A stretch of 64,000 nucleotides of DNA from an uncultured Bacilli bacterium (GCA_934085565.1 CAKOHG010000004.1:86388-150387); one strand, 5' to 3'; numbered from the stretch's first letter, positions 24,977 through 33,389 are shown. The notes: generated by a model not told the origin, from the sequence alone. Made by a program: numbers and translations.

Positions 24977-26080
24977 ATGATTTATTTTGATTATGCCGCG
25001 GCTTCCTTAGTACGTAAAGAAGTGTTGGATAACTTTATTATGGCATGCCAAGATTTTGCTAATCCTAATTCTAACCATATTTTGGGAAGACAAGCAAATG
25101 AGAAAATTCAAGATACTACAAAAAAAATAGCTGATTTATTAGGCGTTTTACCTGATGAGATTATTTATACATCGGGTTCTACCGAATCTAATAATTTAGC
25201 GATAAAAGGCATTTTAGAAAGATATAAAAACTTTGGTAAACACATATTAGTGAGTAGTTTAGAACATTCTTCTATTTTAAGTCCTTTAACTTATATGAGT
25301 GAAAAAGGTTTTGAAATCGAAGTGGTTCCAGTAAATGAAGAGGGAATTATTACACCCTTAGAGATTGAAAAGCGTCTTCGCCCGGATACGATTTTGGTTA
25401 GTGTCACCGCTATGGATAGTGAACTTGGTATTATAGAACCTATTGATGAAATCGGTAAAATGCTAAAAAAATATCCTCATACTTATTTTCATACGGACGC
25501 GACTCAGATAATAGGTAAAGAACCTTTTGATTTTGCAAATGTTGATTTAGTTACGATTTCAGCTCATAAATTAAGTGGTTTAGATGGTACCTCAATTCTT
25601 ATAAAAAAAGAAAATGTAGAGTTAGTCCCTTTACTTCATGGGGGAAGAAGTACCACAAACTATCGAAGTGGCACACCTATACTTCCTAATATTGTTGCTT
25701 TTTATACGGCTTTAAAACTTGCCTTAGAAGAACAAAGCAAACACCATTCATATGTTTTAGAGTTGCAAACTTATCTTTTAGATTATTTAAAAAATAAAAA
25801 AGATATTATTATCAACAATACTTCTCGTTCTTCTGTTTATTTTGTGAATTTCAGTGTGTTAAAAATGAATGCTAATGACCTTGTTTCCTTATTAGAAGAA
25901 AAAGGAATTATCGTTTCTGCTAAGACAAGTTGCTGCCCTTTAAATACACCGTCTAAACTTGTCTATGCTTTAACTAAAAATAAAAAAGTAGCTTCTTCTT
26001 CTATAAGAGTTAGTCTATCTTACTTGACAACAAAAGAGGAACTGGATAAACTAATTGAAGCTTTAGAAAGTGTGATTTAG
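24977..26080 (+). CDS. Cysteine desulfurase (NifS/IscS family)
   Basis: This PLP enzyme removes sulfur from cysteine as a protein persulfide. The N-terminus 'IYFDYAAASLVRKEVLD', 'TSGSTESNNLAIKGIL', 'HTDATQIIGK' and the PLP-lysine motif 'SAHKLSGLDGTSI' are characteristic. The catalytic Cys is probably in 'SAKTSCCP'. Its 367 residues fit the family. The next gene, a TtcA-like PP-loop thiolase, starts immediately after the stop codon, so this desulfurase probably supplies sulfur for tRNA thiolation. Confidence 0.9.
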   Translation: MIYFDYAAASLVRKEVLDNFIMACQDFANPNSNHILGRQANEKIQDTTKKIADLLGVLPDEIIYTSGSTESNNLAIKGILERYKNFGKHILVSSLEHSSILSPLTYMSEKGFEIEVVPVNEEGIITPLEIEKRLRPDTILVSVTAMDSELGIIEPIDEIGKMLKKYPHTYFHTDATQIIGKEPFDFANVDLVTISAHKLSGLDGTSILIKKENVELVPLLHGGRSTTNYRSGTPILPNIVAFYTALKLALEEQSKHHSYVLELQTYLLDYLKNKKDIIINNTSRSSVYFVNFSVLKMNANDLVSLLEEKGIIVSAKTSCCPLNTPSKLVYALTKNKKVASSSIRVSLSYLTTKEELDKLIEALESVI

Positions 26081-26923
26081 ATGGATAAGACAAAAGAAAT
26101 AGAAAGAAGTATTATCAAAAAATATCGAAAGACCATCTGGACGAGATTTATTAAAGCCATTAAAGATTATGAACTAGTGAAAGAAAATGATAAGATCGTG
26201 GTTTGTATCAGTGGAGGTAAAGATTCTTTTTTGATGGCTAAATTATTTCAAGAATTAAAACGTCATGGTCAAATTAATTTTGAGGTTTGTTTTGTAGTTA
26301 TGAACCCTGGTTATAACGATTATAATTTAAATAAAATTAAAGAAAACGCCGAAATATTAGGTGTGCCAATTGAAATTTTTGAATCAGATATCTTCGATGT
26401 TGTTGAAAAGTATCCTGGCAAAAGTCCTTGTTATTTATGTGCTCGTATGCGAAGAGGCTACCTTTATAACTACGCCAAAGAAAAAGGATGTAATAAAATT
26501 AGTTTGGGTCATCATTTTGATGATGTGATTGAAACAACCCTTCTTTCTATGTTTTATGGTTGTGAAGTAAAAACAATGATGCCAAAGCTTCACAGTGATA
26601 ACTTTTCTGGGATTGAACTTATTAGACCAATGTATCATATACATGAAGAAGATATTATTTCTTGGAAAAATTATAATGAACTCACTTTTATTAATTGCGC
26701 TTGTCGTTTTACTGAAGGATGTTCCTTAATTAACGATGGAACAAGTAAGCGAAAAGAAATTAAAGAACTTATAAAGAATTTACGAAAAATAAATAAAGAC
26801 ATTGATTACAATATTTTTAAAAGTATGAGTAATATTAATTTAGATTGTGTTTTAGGTTACCGTAAGGATAGTGAAGTTCACTCCTTTTTAGATGATTATG
26901 ATGATAAAAAAAATGAAATGTAG
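26081..26923 (+). CDS. TtcA-like tRNA thiolation PP-loop ATPase
   Basis: The PP-loop is 'CISGGKDSFLMAKLF' near residue 45. 'SPCYLCARMRRGYLYNYA' supplies a CxxC pair, and a second Cys group occurs in 'NCACRFTEGCSL'. TtcA enzymes use an iron-sulfur cluster to convert cytidine 32 of tRNA to 2-thiocytidine. Its 280 residues fit. The coupling to a cysteine desulfurase supports a thiolation role, although related members act on other substrates. Confidence 0.85.
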   Translation: MDKTKEIERSIIKKYRKTIWTRFIKAIKDYELVKENDKIVVCISGGKDSFLMAKLFQELKRHGQINFEVCFVVMNPGYNDYNLNKIKENAEILGVPIEIFESDIFDVVEKYPGKSPCYLCARMRRGYLYNYAKEKGCNKISLGHHFDDVIETTLLSMFYGCEVKTMMPKLHSDNFSGIELIRPMYHIHEEDIISWKNYNELTFINCACRFTEGCSLINDGTSKRKEIKELIKNLRKINKDIDYNIFKSMSNINLDCVLGYRKDSEVHSFLDDYDDKKNEM

Positions 26924-26938
26924 AGCACTTCATTTTTT
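26911..26938. terminator. Terminator between convergent genes
   Basis: AAATGAA (26911-26917) pairs with TTCATTT (26929-26935) with one internal mismatch, followed by T. It lies at the 3' ends of the TtcA-like and lipase genes. Confidence 0.6.
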
Positions 26939-27842
26939 ATTTGCAAAAATTTAATATATCTTGATAAACTTTTTCTTTATCTGTTTCATTTAATATTTCA
27001 TGTTTCATATGAGGGTAAAGAGTAGAAGTAATATTTTGGTAACCACATGATTTTAGAAATTCTTGACTTTTTAACCATGCTTTTTCATTTGTAATAACAG
27101 GGTCATTTTCCCCAGCGATAAAATAAATAGGTAAATCTTTATTATGAACTATATAATTTCTTTTTTGATAAACACTTTTCATTAGTCTAAATAAATTTAG
27201 AAAACCATTCGTTGTAAAGATAAAACCACAATATTCGTCTTTATCATAGGTTAAAACATTGTCTTTATTGAAAGAAAGCCAAGCATTCGTACTAAAATCA
27301 CTTCTTTTACTATAACTTCCAAAAGCTAAATTTTGAATAAGTTTGCTTCGATAATTATCTCCTTTAAAAAACTTAATTATTTTGGTTAAGAAAATAGCTA
27401 TGTTTACTAAATTGTTTTTACTAGGGGAACCACATACGACTAATTTATCAATATCCTTATCATATTTTTGAATATATTTACGAACGACTAAGGAACCCAT
27501 GCTATGTCCAAATAAAATCAATGGTTTATCCGGATATTTTTCTTTTAAAAGTAAAGTGATATCATGTAAATCTTCTACAATAAAATCACTTGTTTCATCA
27601 TAAAAATAGCCTAAGTCTTCTTTTTTTAAAACGCTTTTTCCGTGACCACGGTGATCGCTTATTGCAGCCACAAAACCATTTTGACATAGAAAAGTTAGGA
27701 ATTCTTCATATCTTTCTTTATGTTCAGCCATGCCATGGGAAATTTGAATAATTCCTTTAATATTCTTTTCAGGAATATATATAGTTATTTCAATAGGTAA
27801 ATTATCTTGTTTAGAATTTATTTTAATAGTTTCTTTTTTCAT
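26937..27842 (-). CDS. Alpha/beta hydrolase (monoacylglycerol lipase-like)
   Basis: This is a 301-residue serine hydrolase. The nucleophile elbow is 'LFGHSMGSLV' (GHSMG), the oxyanion segment 'ISHGMAEHKERY' and 'SDHRGHGKS' match monoacylglycerol lipase/lysophospholipase. 'AGENDPV' provides the acid and 'HMKHE' the catalytic His. The start at 27842 has AGGAGG 7 bases before the ATG; an upstream in-frame start at 27896 would add a short unsupported leader. It is probably cytoplasmic and acts on lipid monoesters. Confidence 0.85.
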   Translation of the reverse strand: MKKETIKINSKQDNLPIEITIYIPEKNIKGIIQISHGMAEHKERYEEFLTFLCQNGFVAAISDHRGHGKSVLKKEDLGYFYDETSDFIVEDLHDITLLLKEKYPDKPLILFGHSMGSLVVRKYIQKYDKDIDKLVVCGSPSKNNLVNIAIFLTKIIKFFKGDNYRSKLIQNLAFGSYSKRSDFSTNAWLSFNKDNVLTYDKDEYCGFIFTTNGFLNLFRLMKSVYQKRNYIVHNKDLPIYFIAGENDPVITNEKAWLKSQEFLKSCGYQNITSTLYPHMKHEILNETDKEKVYQDILNFCK

Positions 27843-27903
27843 AGTATATCCTCCTAAGATAATTATATAGAAAATTTTATGAATATTCAAATACAAAACA
27901 TAC

Positions 27904-27932
27904 TTGTAAAAGAACCTTATTAATGATAAACT
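27904..27932 (+). promoter_or_regulatory. Promoter of tRNA-Glu
   Basis: TTGTAA (27904-27909), 17 bases and TAAACT (27927-27932) lie 20 bases before the tRNA. Confidence 0.5.
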
Positions 27933-27952
27933 ATTGATTGTTAAGAAGAAAT

Positions 27953-28029
27953 GGTCCGTTGGTGAAGGGGCTTAACACATAACCCTCTCAAGGTTACATT
28001 CACGGGTTCGAATCTCGTACGGATCACCA
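27953..28029 (+). tRNA. tRNA-Glu (CTC)
   Basis: Acceptor GGTCCGT pairs with ACGGATC (one G-U pair), followed by A and encoded CCA. The anticodon stem is TAACC/GGTTA with loop CTCTCAA, giving anticodon CTC. The T arm CACGGGTTCGAATCTCGT is normal apart from one G-T pair. The overall sequence matches bacterial tRNA-Glu. Just downstream is a conserved open-frame remnant, read as an integrase tail. Confidence 0.88.
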
Positions 28030-28040
28030 AATATGTCTTA

Positions 28041-28066
28041 AAAGTCCTTTATTCAAGGGCTTTTTT
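28041..28066 (+). terminator. Terminator of tRNA-Glu
   Basis: AAAGTCC (28041-28047) pairs with GGGCTTT (28057-28063), followed by T. A near-identical copy follows tRNA-Ala at 35490. Confidence 0.75.
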
Positions 28067-28112
28067 CATGACTTTTTATAAAATTACTCTGAAAATACTT
28101 TCTCAAATTAAA
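28052..28112 (-). pseudogene. Conserved C-terminal tail remnant, probably of a tyrosine integrase
   Basis: On the minus strand a 20-codon frame ends 'YFQSNFIKSHEKSP' then stop, next to tRNA-Glu. The same ending occurs beside tRNA-Ala ('SNFLKRHEKSP' then stop). Integrases of tRNA-inserting elements commonly end in the attachment region, so these look like scars of lost elements. Confidence 0.45.
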
Positions 28113-28189
28113 ATATTAAAGGTTTATTTGGTAGCAAGTTTATTGTTGTTTGGAATTATATGTAGATTTTTTTTATTGCTTTTATTAAT

Positions 28190-28807
28190 TCAAATATGGT
28201 TATATGTATTTAAAGTTTCTAATTGAGCTATTTCAGTGGGAATAGCGGTGATAGCACAAATATACAAAGGCTTTTTGTATTCTATTAAACTGTTGGGTCT
28301 GTCACTTGCCATCCAGCTTTGAGGAGCACATAAAAAATTTTTAGAAACAGATTTTTGATTTTTAAGTCCTAGAACACAATAAATTGGTTTGGTCTTACCA
28401 TTTTTTTGTATTTCTTGATAAGTTTTGGATAGTGCATAATCTCCATTGTATAAGCTCATAGCTTGTTTGTTTTCTCTAACGTTATATAAGTTGACTCCAA
28501 CATTTTTAAATATATCTGGAATATACTTAAAGGTCTTGATTCGTTGAGTTAATAATCGATTTTCTTTAATTTTGTTTAGGAGGACTTTTTCAAATTTATT
28601 GACATGAGTTTTAATATATCTATATTGTTTTTCTTTTGAAATACATCCTTTTGGAAAGTAAATGCTTAAATCAACTTTATGCAAACCGGCTAAGTGATAA
28701 AAATTCTCATCATTAAATTCAATAAGTATTAAACCGCCTTTTCCCATATCAATAAAATATTTCTTTTTTTTTAACTCTTCAAATGTATCAATTAACTCTT
28801 GTATCAT
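28190..28807 (-). CDS. PBECR4-like (RelE/EndoU/barnase-type) domain protein
   Basis: This is a 205-residue soluble protein. 'GLILIEFNDENFYHLAGLHK' resembles the start of PBECR4, a predicted nuclease-like domain of phage polyvalent proteins. The C-terminal part contains 'YALSKTYQEIQKNGKTKPIY' and a conserved 'SWMASDRPNS' segment. No catalytic set can be proven by eye. GAAAGG precedes the ATG by 7 bases. A structured leader RNA with its own promoter and terminator lies just upstream, an arrangement reminiscent of RNA-regulated toxin genes. It sits beside a tRNA that bears an integration scar, so it is probably mobile cargo. Confidence 0.5.
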   Translation of the reverse strand: MIQELIDTFEELKKKKYFIDMGKGGLILIEFNDENFYHLAGLHKVDLSIYFPKGCISKEKQYRYIKTHVNKFEKVLLNKIKENRLLTQRIKTFKYIPDIFKNVGVNLYNVRENKQAMSLYNGDYALSKTYQEIQKNGKTKPIYCVLGLKNQKSVSKNFLCAPQSWMASDRPNSLIEYKKPLYICAITAIPTEIAQLETLNTYNHI

Positions 28808-28828
28808 TTTATGCCTTTCTTTTTATAT

Positions 28829-28860
28829 AAAAAAGGAACCTATCATAAGATAAGTTCCTA
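28829..28860 (-). terminator. Terminator between the leader RNA and the PBECR4-like gene
   Basis: Reading the minus strand, AGGAAC and GTTCCT (28859-28854 and 28839-28834) form a stem, with an inner TATC/GATA stem and an ATAA-type loop, then a U run. It ends about 22 bases before the start codon. Confidence 0.8.
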
Positions 28861-28960
28861 TAGTAGCGCCTAATTCGGAATTAGGCAGAGATGCTATCTA
28901 TTTTTCGTTATTGTATTACTACAACCGCCGAAGCTAGGCTGGGGCTACCAACTCCCGTCG
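28829..28960 (-). ncRNA. Candidate structured leader/small RNA
   Basis: An extended -10 (TGA-TATACT on the minus strand, 28974-28966) would start a transcript near 28960. The RNA begins with a GC-rich stretch (28922-28959) that contrasts with the A/T-rich surroundings, followed by a TTGTA/TACAA hairpin, a 9-1-9 palindrome GCCTAATTCGGAATTAGGC (28868-28886) and the terminator at 28829. Total length is about 132 bases. No ORF is present. It matches no riboswitch class I can recognise. It may be a leader, an attenuator or an RNA antitoxin. Confidence 0.5.
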
Positions 28961-28974
28961 TTAATAGTATATCA

Positions 28975-29392
28975 TAAAATATAACTATTATTACAGAAAT
29001 TGAATTAAAAATGTGTAAATCAATTTCACTGGAACCTATTATATTTGATAATTTTTTTATGTCAAACTAAATGTTTAATATTTATTTATCTATGTATCTT
29101 TATTTTTTAAAATCTAGTTTTAAGTCATCAATATTTGTAGATTTTGATTCTACATTTTTCATTTAAGATATAATTTTTTAATCTTTATTCATAATCCTCA
29201 AATCCTTTTTTTTAAATAAGTGCTTCCATTATAAAGGTATTTACTATAAAAGTCATTATCTATGTCGATATTCTTAAGAAATATACTATTAAAGAATTTA
29301 ATCGGATTATCAAAGTTTTACATTATCATGTGGAAATAAAGTATTATAAGTTTTAAAATATGTTAAAATAGGAACATAAGGATTTGATTTTT
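28975..29392. other. A/T-rich gene-free stretch
   Basis: No supportable ORF. It holds an 8-bp inverted repeat GAAATTGA/TCAATTTC (28996-29027) without a T run, and a terminator-like hairpin TGTAGA/TCTACA (29136-29154) followed by TTTTT on the plus strand with no gene before it. The end of the stretch contains the ribosome site AAGGA of the P-type ATPase. Confidence 0.5.
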
Positions 29393-31747
29393 ATGAATGA
29401 ATTTATGAAAGGATTAACTTCTTTAGAAGTTAAAGAAAGAATAGAAAAAGGGCAGGTAAACTATGATGATGCTCCTAAAACAAAAACAATAAAAGAAATT
29501 ATTGTTAGTAATTTTTGTACTTATTTTAATTTTTTAAACATCTTTTTAGGCTTGGCTGTTTTTCTTTCTGGTGTTTTAAATGGCATGCTTTTTCAAAGCT
29601 TAAAAAATTGCTTATTTATGGGTGTTATTATCGTAAACTCTATTATTAGTATTATAGAAGAAGTAATATCTAAAAAAATAGTGGATCGTTTATCAATGCT
29701 TTCTGAGTCTACGGTTGATGTTATTCGTGATGGAGAAATTGTTTCTTTAGGTCTTGATGAAATTGTTTTAGATGATGTTACGGTGTTATCTCAAGGACAT
29801 CAAATTGTCGCGGACTCCGTTATTTTAGATGGTGAAATAGAGGTTAATGAATCTTTATTAACCGGAGAACCTGATGCCATTTTAAAAAGAAAAGGAGATA
29901 CGATTTTATCAGGCTCTTTTGTTGTCAGTGGTAAAAGTTATGCCAAAGTGATTCATGTTGGTAAAGATAATTATGTTTCTTCCATTTCTCGTGAAGCCAA
30001 ATATGAAAAACAAGTAAATTCTGTGATTATGAATTCTTTTGAACAACTTTTAAGAATACTATCTCTTCTTATCATTCCTATTGCTGTTATTATGTATTTT
30101 AGTCAATTGTCTGCCAATGCGGGTAATGTCACAGAAGCTATTTTTCGCACCGTCGCGGCTTTAATTGGCATGATACCAGAAGGTCTTGTTTTACTAACAA
30201 GTTCCGTGATGGCTGTAAGTGTTATTAGACTTTCTAAATTTCATGTCCTCGTTCAACAACTTTATTGTATTGAAATACTTGCTCGTGTCGATGTTATTTG
30301 TCTAGATAAAACGGGAACGCTTACCGAAGGAAAAATGAATGTTGTCGATGTGTTACCTTACCAAAATTTTTCTAAGGATGAACTTTTTAAAATTTTAAAT
30401 GCCTTTAGTACTTATAGTACTGACGAGAATGCCACGATGTTAGCCTTAAAAGATTATTTTAAAACACCTACGGATGTTCATGTAAAAGAAAGTATTCCTT
30501 TTTCTTCAGAACGTAAATTTAGTGCCTTATCTTTTGAAGATATTGGTTCTATTTACATTGGCGCTTATGAATATTTGATTCCTAAAGAGAAAGAAAACAT
30601 TTTATCACTTATTCAAAAATATCCCGAGGACTACCGTGTTTTAGCTGTCTGTAAAGGGAAAGATAAACTTCAAAAAAAGCCTAATGATTTGAAACTACTT
30701 GGTCTTATTTTAATTGAAGATGTCATAAGATCGGAAGCCAAAGATACCTTAGATTATTTTAAAAAACAAGGTGTGATGGTGAAAATTATTTCAGGAGATA
30801 ATCCTAAAACAGTTTTAAATATTGCTAAAAAAGTAGGACTTAAAGACATTTCAGGTATCGATACAACCGGTTTAAATGATGAAGAACTAGCCGAGGCCTC
30901 TTTAAAGTATGATGTTTTCGGTAGAGTAACACCGAGTCAAAAAAAATTAATCGTGGAAAGTTTACAAAAGAGTGGCAAATGTGTTGCAATGACCGGCGAT
31001 GGCGTCAATGACGTTTTAGCTTTAAAACAAAGTGATTGTGCTATTTCAGTTGCCAGTGGTAGCGATGCAGCTAGAAATGTTTCCCAACTTATTTTACTTG
31101 ATGACAACTTTGCTTCTTTACCTAAAGTAGTAGCAGAAGGAAGAAGAACGATTAATAATATTGAACGAAGTGGATCTTTATTACTCGAAAAAACGATTTA
31201 TACGATTTTACTTATTGTTTACAGCATTATTATTTCTTCTAAATATTTCTTTATTCCTATTCATCTTACCTTAATTACCACTTTTACGATTGGAGCTCCT
31301 TCTTTTATTTTAGCTTTGGAACCAAATACAGATTTAGTAAAAGGAAAATTTCTTTTAAAAATAGTCAGTCGTAGTCTTCCAACTGCCTTAACAGTTATCT
31401 TTAATGTTATCTTAGTCACTTGTTTTTCAGCGGTTTTTGACTTGTCATATGATTTACAAAGTACCATTTGTGTTTATTTGACCGCGATTACAGGCTTTAT
31501 TTACCTTTATAAAATATGTTATCCATTTAGTATTGTGAGACGTATTTTGTTCTTTGTGTTGTTTAACGGATTTTTGTATAGTGTCATTTATCAGTATAAT
31601 TTCTTTAGTTTACTTCCCATTTCTTACACAAGTCTTTTAATCACTTTTGTTTTAAGTATTGATTCTTTATATATTTATAAAAAGTTAAATCATTTTATTA
31701 CTTTACTTTTCCATAAGTTTGATGCTTCTATTATGGTGGAAAAATGA
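29393..31747 (+). CDS. Cation-translocating P-type ATPase (CtpE-like)
   Basis: This is a 784-residue P-type ATPase. It has the TGE motif ('LLTGEPD'), the phosphorylation site 'CLDKTGTLTEGKM', the ATP-binding and hinge motifs 'SGDNPKT' and 'AMTGDGVNDVLALK', and membrane motif 'GMIPEGL'. PEGL in place of the CPC of heavy-metal pumps fits calcium/magnesium-type or CtpE-like ATPases. It has at least eight hydrophobic segments and no N-terminal metal-binding domain. The ion is uncertain, with Ca2+ favoured by family. The last bases overlap the UDG-like gene as ATGA. Confidence 0.88.
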   Translation: MNEFMKGLTSLEVKERIEKGQVNYDDAPKTKTIKEIIVSNFCTYFNFLNIFLGLAVFLSGVLNGMLFQSLKNCLFMGVIIVNSIISIIEEVISKKIVDRLSMLSESTVDVIRDGEIVSLGLDEIVLDDVTVLSQGHQIVADSVILDGEIEVNESLLTGEPDAILKRKGDTILSGSFVVSGKSYAKVIHVGKDNYVSSISREAKYEKQVNSVIMNSFEQLLRILSLLIIPIAVIMYFSQLSANAGNVTEAIFRTVAALIGMIPEGLVLLTSSVMAVSVIRLSKFHVLVQQLYCIEILARVDVICLDKTGTLTEGKMNVVDVLPYQNFSKDELFKILNAFSTYSTDENATMLALKDYFKTPTDVHVKESIPFSSERKFSALSFEDIGSIYIGAYEYLIPKEKENILSLIQKYPEDYRVLAVCKGKDKLQKKPNDLKLLGLILIEDVIRSEAKDTLDYFKKQGVMVKIISGDNPKTVLNIAKKVGLKDISGIDTTGLNDEELAEASLKYDVFGRVTPSQKKLIVESLQKSGKCVAMTGDGVNDVLALKQSDCAISVASGSDAARNVSQLILLDDNFASLPKVVAEGRRTINNIERSGSLLLEKTIYTILLIVYSIIISSKYFFIPIHLTLITTFTIGAPSFILALEPNTDLVKGKFLLKIVSRSLPTALTVIFNVILVTCFSAVFDLSYDLQSTICVYLTAITGFIYLYKICYPFSIVRRILFFVLFNGFLYSVIYQYNFFSLLPISYTSLLITFVLSIDSLYIYKKLNHFITLLFHKFDASIMVEK

Positions 31748-32241
31748 TTTCTCATTGTACTTTATGTTCCTTATGTCAAAATCAACCACCTTTACTTGAT
31801 AAAGCAAAAACATGTGATGTTATGTGGGTAGGACTTTCGGCTAAGAAAGTATTAGATGTCAAAAAAAATATTCCTTTAGAAGCGGATACACCAACGGGAA
31901 AAATAATAAAAGAAATTGAAGAGTCTTTACCTAATGTCAAATTTTACAAGACAAATTTAGTAAAGTGTTTACCTTTAAATGAAAAGGGAAAACTAAGATA
32001 TCCGACCAAAGAAGAATGTCTTACTTGCCTTGATAATCTTTTGAAAGAAATCAAAGAGTTACAACCTAAAGTCATTGTTTTACTTGGTAAAAAAGTTTCA
32101 TCTTATGTTTTAAAAGGAAAAGAACAAATTGACGTTTCGTTTATCCAAGCTTTACATCCTTCTTACATTTATGTTTACAAAAGAAATTCTATCTTAGAGT
32201 ACGAAGAAAATTTAAAACAAGAAATAGAAAAATACTTATAA
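31744..32241 (+). CDS. Uracil-DNA glycosylase family 4-like protein
   Basis: This is a 165-residue member of the iron-sulfur UDG superfamily. The N-terminal 'CTLCSLC' and the later 'VKCLP' and 'EECLTCL' give Cys residues for a 4Fe-4S cluster. 'MWVGLSA' sits where the GExPG active-site motif usually lies, and 'ALHPSYIYV' matches the C-terminal HPS motif. The first motif is degenerate (the usual GE is GL), so activity on uracil is uncertain. It overlaps the ATPase gene by four bases. Confidence 0.75.
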   Translation: MISHCTLCSLCQNQPPLLDKAKTCDVMWVGLSAKKVLDVKKNIPLEADTPTGKIIKEIEESLPNVKFYKTNLVKCLPLNEKGKLRYPTKEECLTCLDNLLKEIKELQPKVIVLLGKKVSSYVLKGKEQIDVSFIQALHPSYIYVYKRNSILEYEENLKQEIEKYL

Positions 32242-32279
32242 AAATTCTAGATGTTCGCCCGGACCTAGAATTTTTTTTT
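32242..32279 (+). terminator. Strong terminator after the UDG-like gene
   Basis: AAATTCTAG (32242-32250) pairs with CTAGAATTT (32265-32273), with an inner GTTC/GGAC stem, then a long T run. Confidence 0.9.
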
Positions 32280-32309
32280 GATTAAAATACCTAAGAAAGG
32301 AGAAAAAAT

Positions 32310-32762
32310 ATGTTATTTGATAGTACCGATTTTAATTTTGATGATTTTAATATCAGTATTTTTGCGATTCCTGGAAGTGATTTTAAAGAGGAACGGGAAA
32401 ATAAATTTGTAAGTCCCGAAGAAGGATTTTTAAGAGGAAATTTAATGAAAGGGGAATATAAGCCTTATAAAAATTATACTTATCTAAAATTAAAACCAGA
32501 AAATGCCGAAGAAGAATTATTATTTAAACTTATGACGTATAGTTTTGCTATTAATGATTTAAATCTATATTTAGACTTATATCCGACGGATAAAGAAACT
32601 TATGAATTATTTAAAAAATATGTCCAAATAAAAAATGATTTAGAGGAAAGATATTGTGAACTTTACGGACCGATGACGGTTACCGAGTTACATGGTGATA
32701 GTTTTTCATGGGTAAAAAATCCTTGGCCATGGGATAAAAAAGGAGATTCTAATTATGTATAA
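32310..32762 (+). CDS. CotJA-CotJB fusion spore-coat protein
   Basis: The first 60 residues contain 'SPEEGFLRGNLMKGEYKPY', the core of CotJA. The remainder ('LMTYSFAINDLNLYLDLYP' through 'YGPMTVTEL...WVKNPWPWD') is CotJB. In Bacillus and most Clostridia these are separate genes, cotJA and cotJB, of a three-gene operon; here they form one 150-residue frame. CotJC follows and overlaps by 8 bases. The products are part of the spore coat made in the mother cell under sigma-E. A strong AAGAAAGGAG site precedes the ATG. Confidence 0.82.
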   Translation: MLFDSTDFNFDDFNISIFAIPGSDFKEERENKFVSPEEGFLRGNLMKGEYKPYKNYTYLKLKPENAEEELLFKLMTYSFAINDLNLYLDLYPTDKETYELFKKYVQIKNDLEERYCELYGPMTVTELHGDSFSWVKNPWPWDKKGDSNYV

Positions 32763-33312
32763 ATATGTGAAACATTTAAATTATCCGATTAATATTAAGA
32801 AAAAAGATTTAAAAATGGCGAAATATTTATTAACCCAATTTGGGGGAGCTAATGGCGAATTAGGAGCTGCCTTAAGATATTTCTGTCATAAATTTTCAAT
32901 GCCAGATGAAAAAGGTAGAGCCTTATTAAATGATATCGCCACTGAAGAACTAGGACATTGTGAAATGATTTGTACGATGGTAAGACAACTTGTTAAAGAT
33001 GCGACTATAGAAGAATTAGAAGAAAATGGTCTAGGTTCTTTATACACTGAACATGGTAAGAGTATTTATCCAAGTGATTCATTTGGCAATCCATTTACCG
33101 TTAGTTATTTTGCTGTCACAGGGGATGTCCTTGCTAATATCTCAGAAGATATGGCTGCCGAAGAAAAAGCAAGAGCTACTTATGAAGGTTTAATAAATGA
33201 AACAAAAGACGAAGATATCTTAGGAGTTTTACTCTTTTTAAGACAAAGAGAAATTGTTCATTTTAATCGCTTCAAAGAACTTTATGATTACTATAAAAAG
33301 AAAGGATATTAG
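32755..33312 (+). CDS. cotJC: Spore-coat manganese-catalase-like protein CotJC
   Basis: This is a 185-residue ferritin-like protein of the manganese catalase family. 'GGANGELGAALRYF' and 'DIATEELGHCEMI' hold the Glu and ExxH metal ligands of the first half; 'DMAAEEKARATYEGL' and 'LRQREIVHFNRF' hold the second Glu/ExxH set. It matches CotJC in length. It overlaps the CotJA-CotJB frame by 8 bases and ends the operon, followed by a terminator at 33306. Confidence 0.93.
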   Translation: MYKYVKHLNYPINIKKKDLKMAKYLLTQFGGANGELGAALRYFCHKFSMPDEKGRALLNDIATEELGHCEMICTMVRQLVKDATIEELEENGLGSLYTEHGKSIYPSDSFGNPFTVSYFAVTGDVLANISEDMAAEEKARATYEGLINETKDEDILGVLLFLRQREIVHFNRFKELYDYYKKKGY

Positions 33313-33334
33313 GAAAAAAACTAATATTCTTTTT
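33306..33334 (+). terminator. Terminator after cotJC
   Basis: ATATTAG (33306-33312) pairs with CTAATAT (33321-33327), followed by T residues. Confidence 0.7.
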
Positions 33335-33336
33335 CA

Positions 33337-33365
33337 TTGTCAAACTATTTAATATGTGTTATATT
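33337..33365 (+). promoter_or_regulatory. Promoter of the 33390-35288 gene group
   Basis: TTGTCA (33337-33342), 17 bases and TATATT (33360-33365). Confidence 0.65.
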
Positions 33366-33389
33366 TTAGGTGTTGAAAAGAGTGATATC

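Noticed and set aside
28829..28960. Leader RNA read as a definite type III antitoxin
   Set aside because: Type III antitoxin RNAs consist of tandem repeats of about 30-45 bases; no such repeats are visible here. It is kept only as a candidate.
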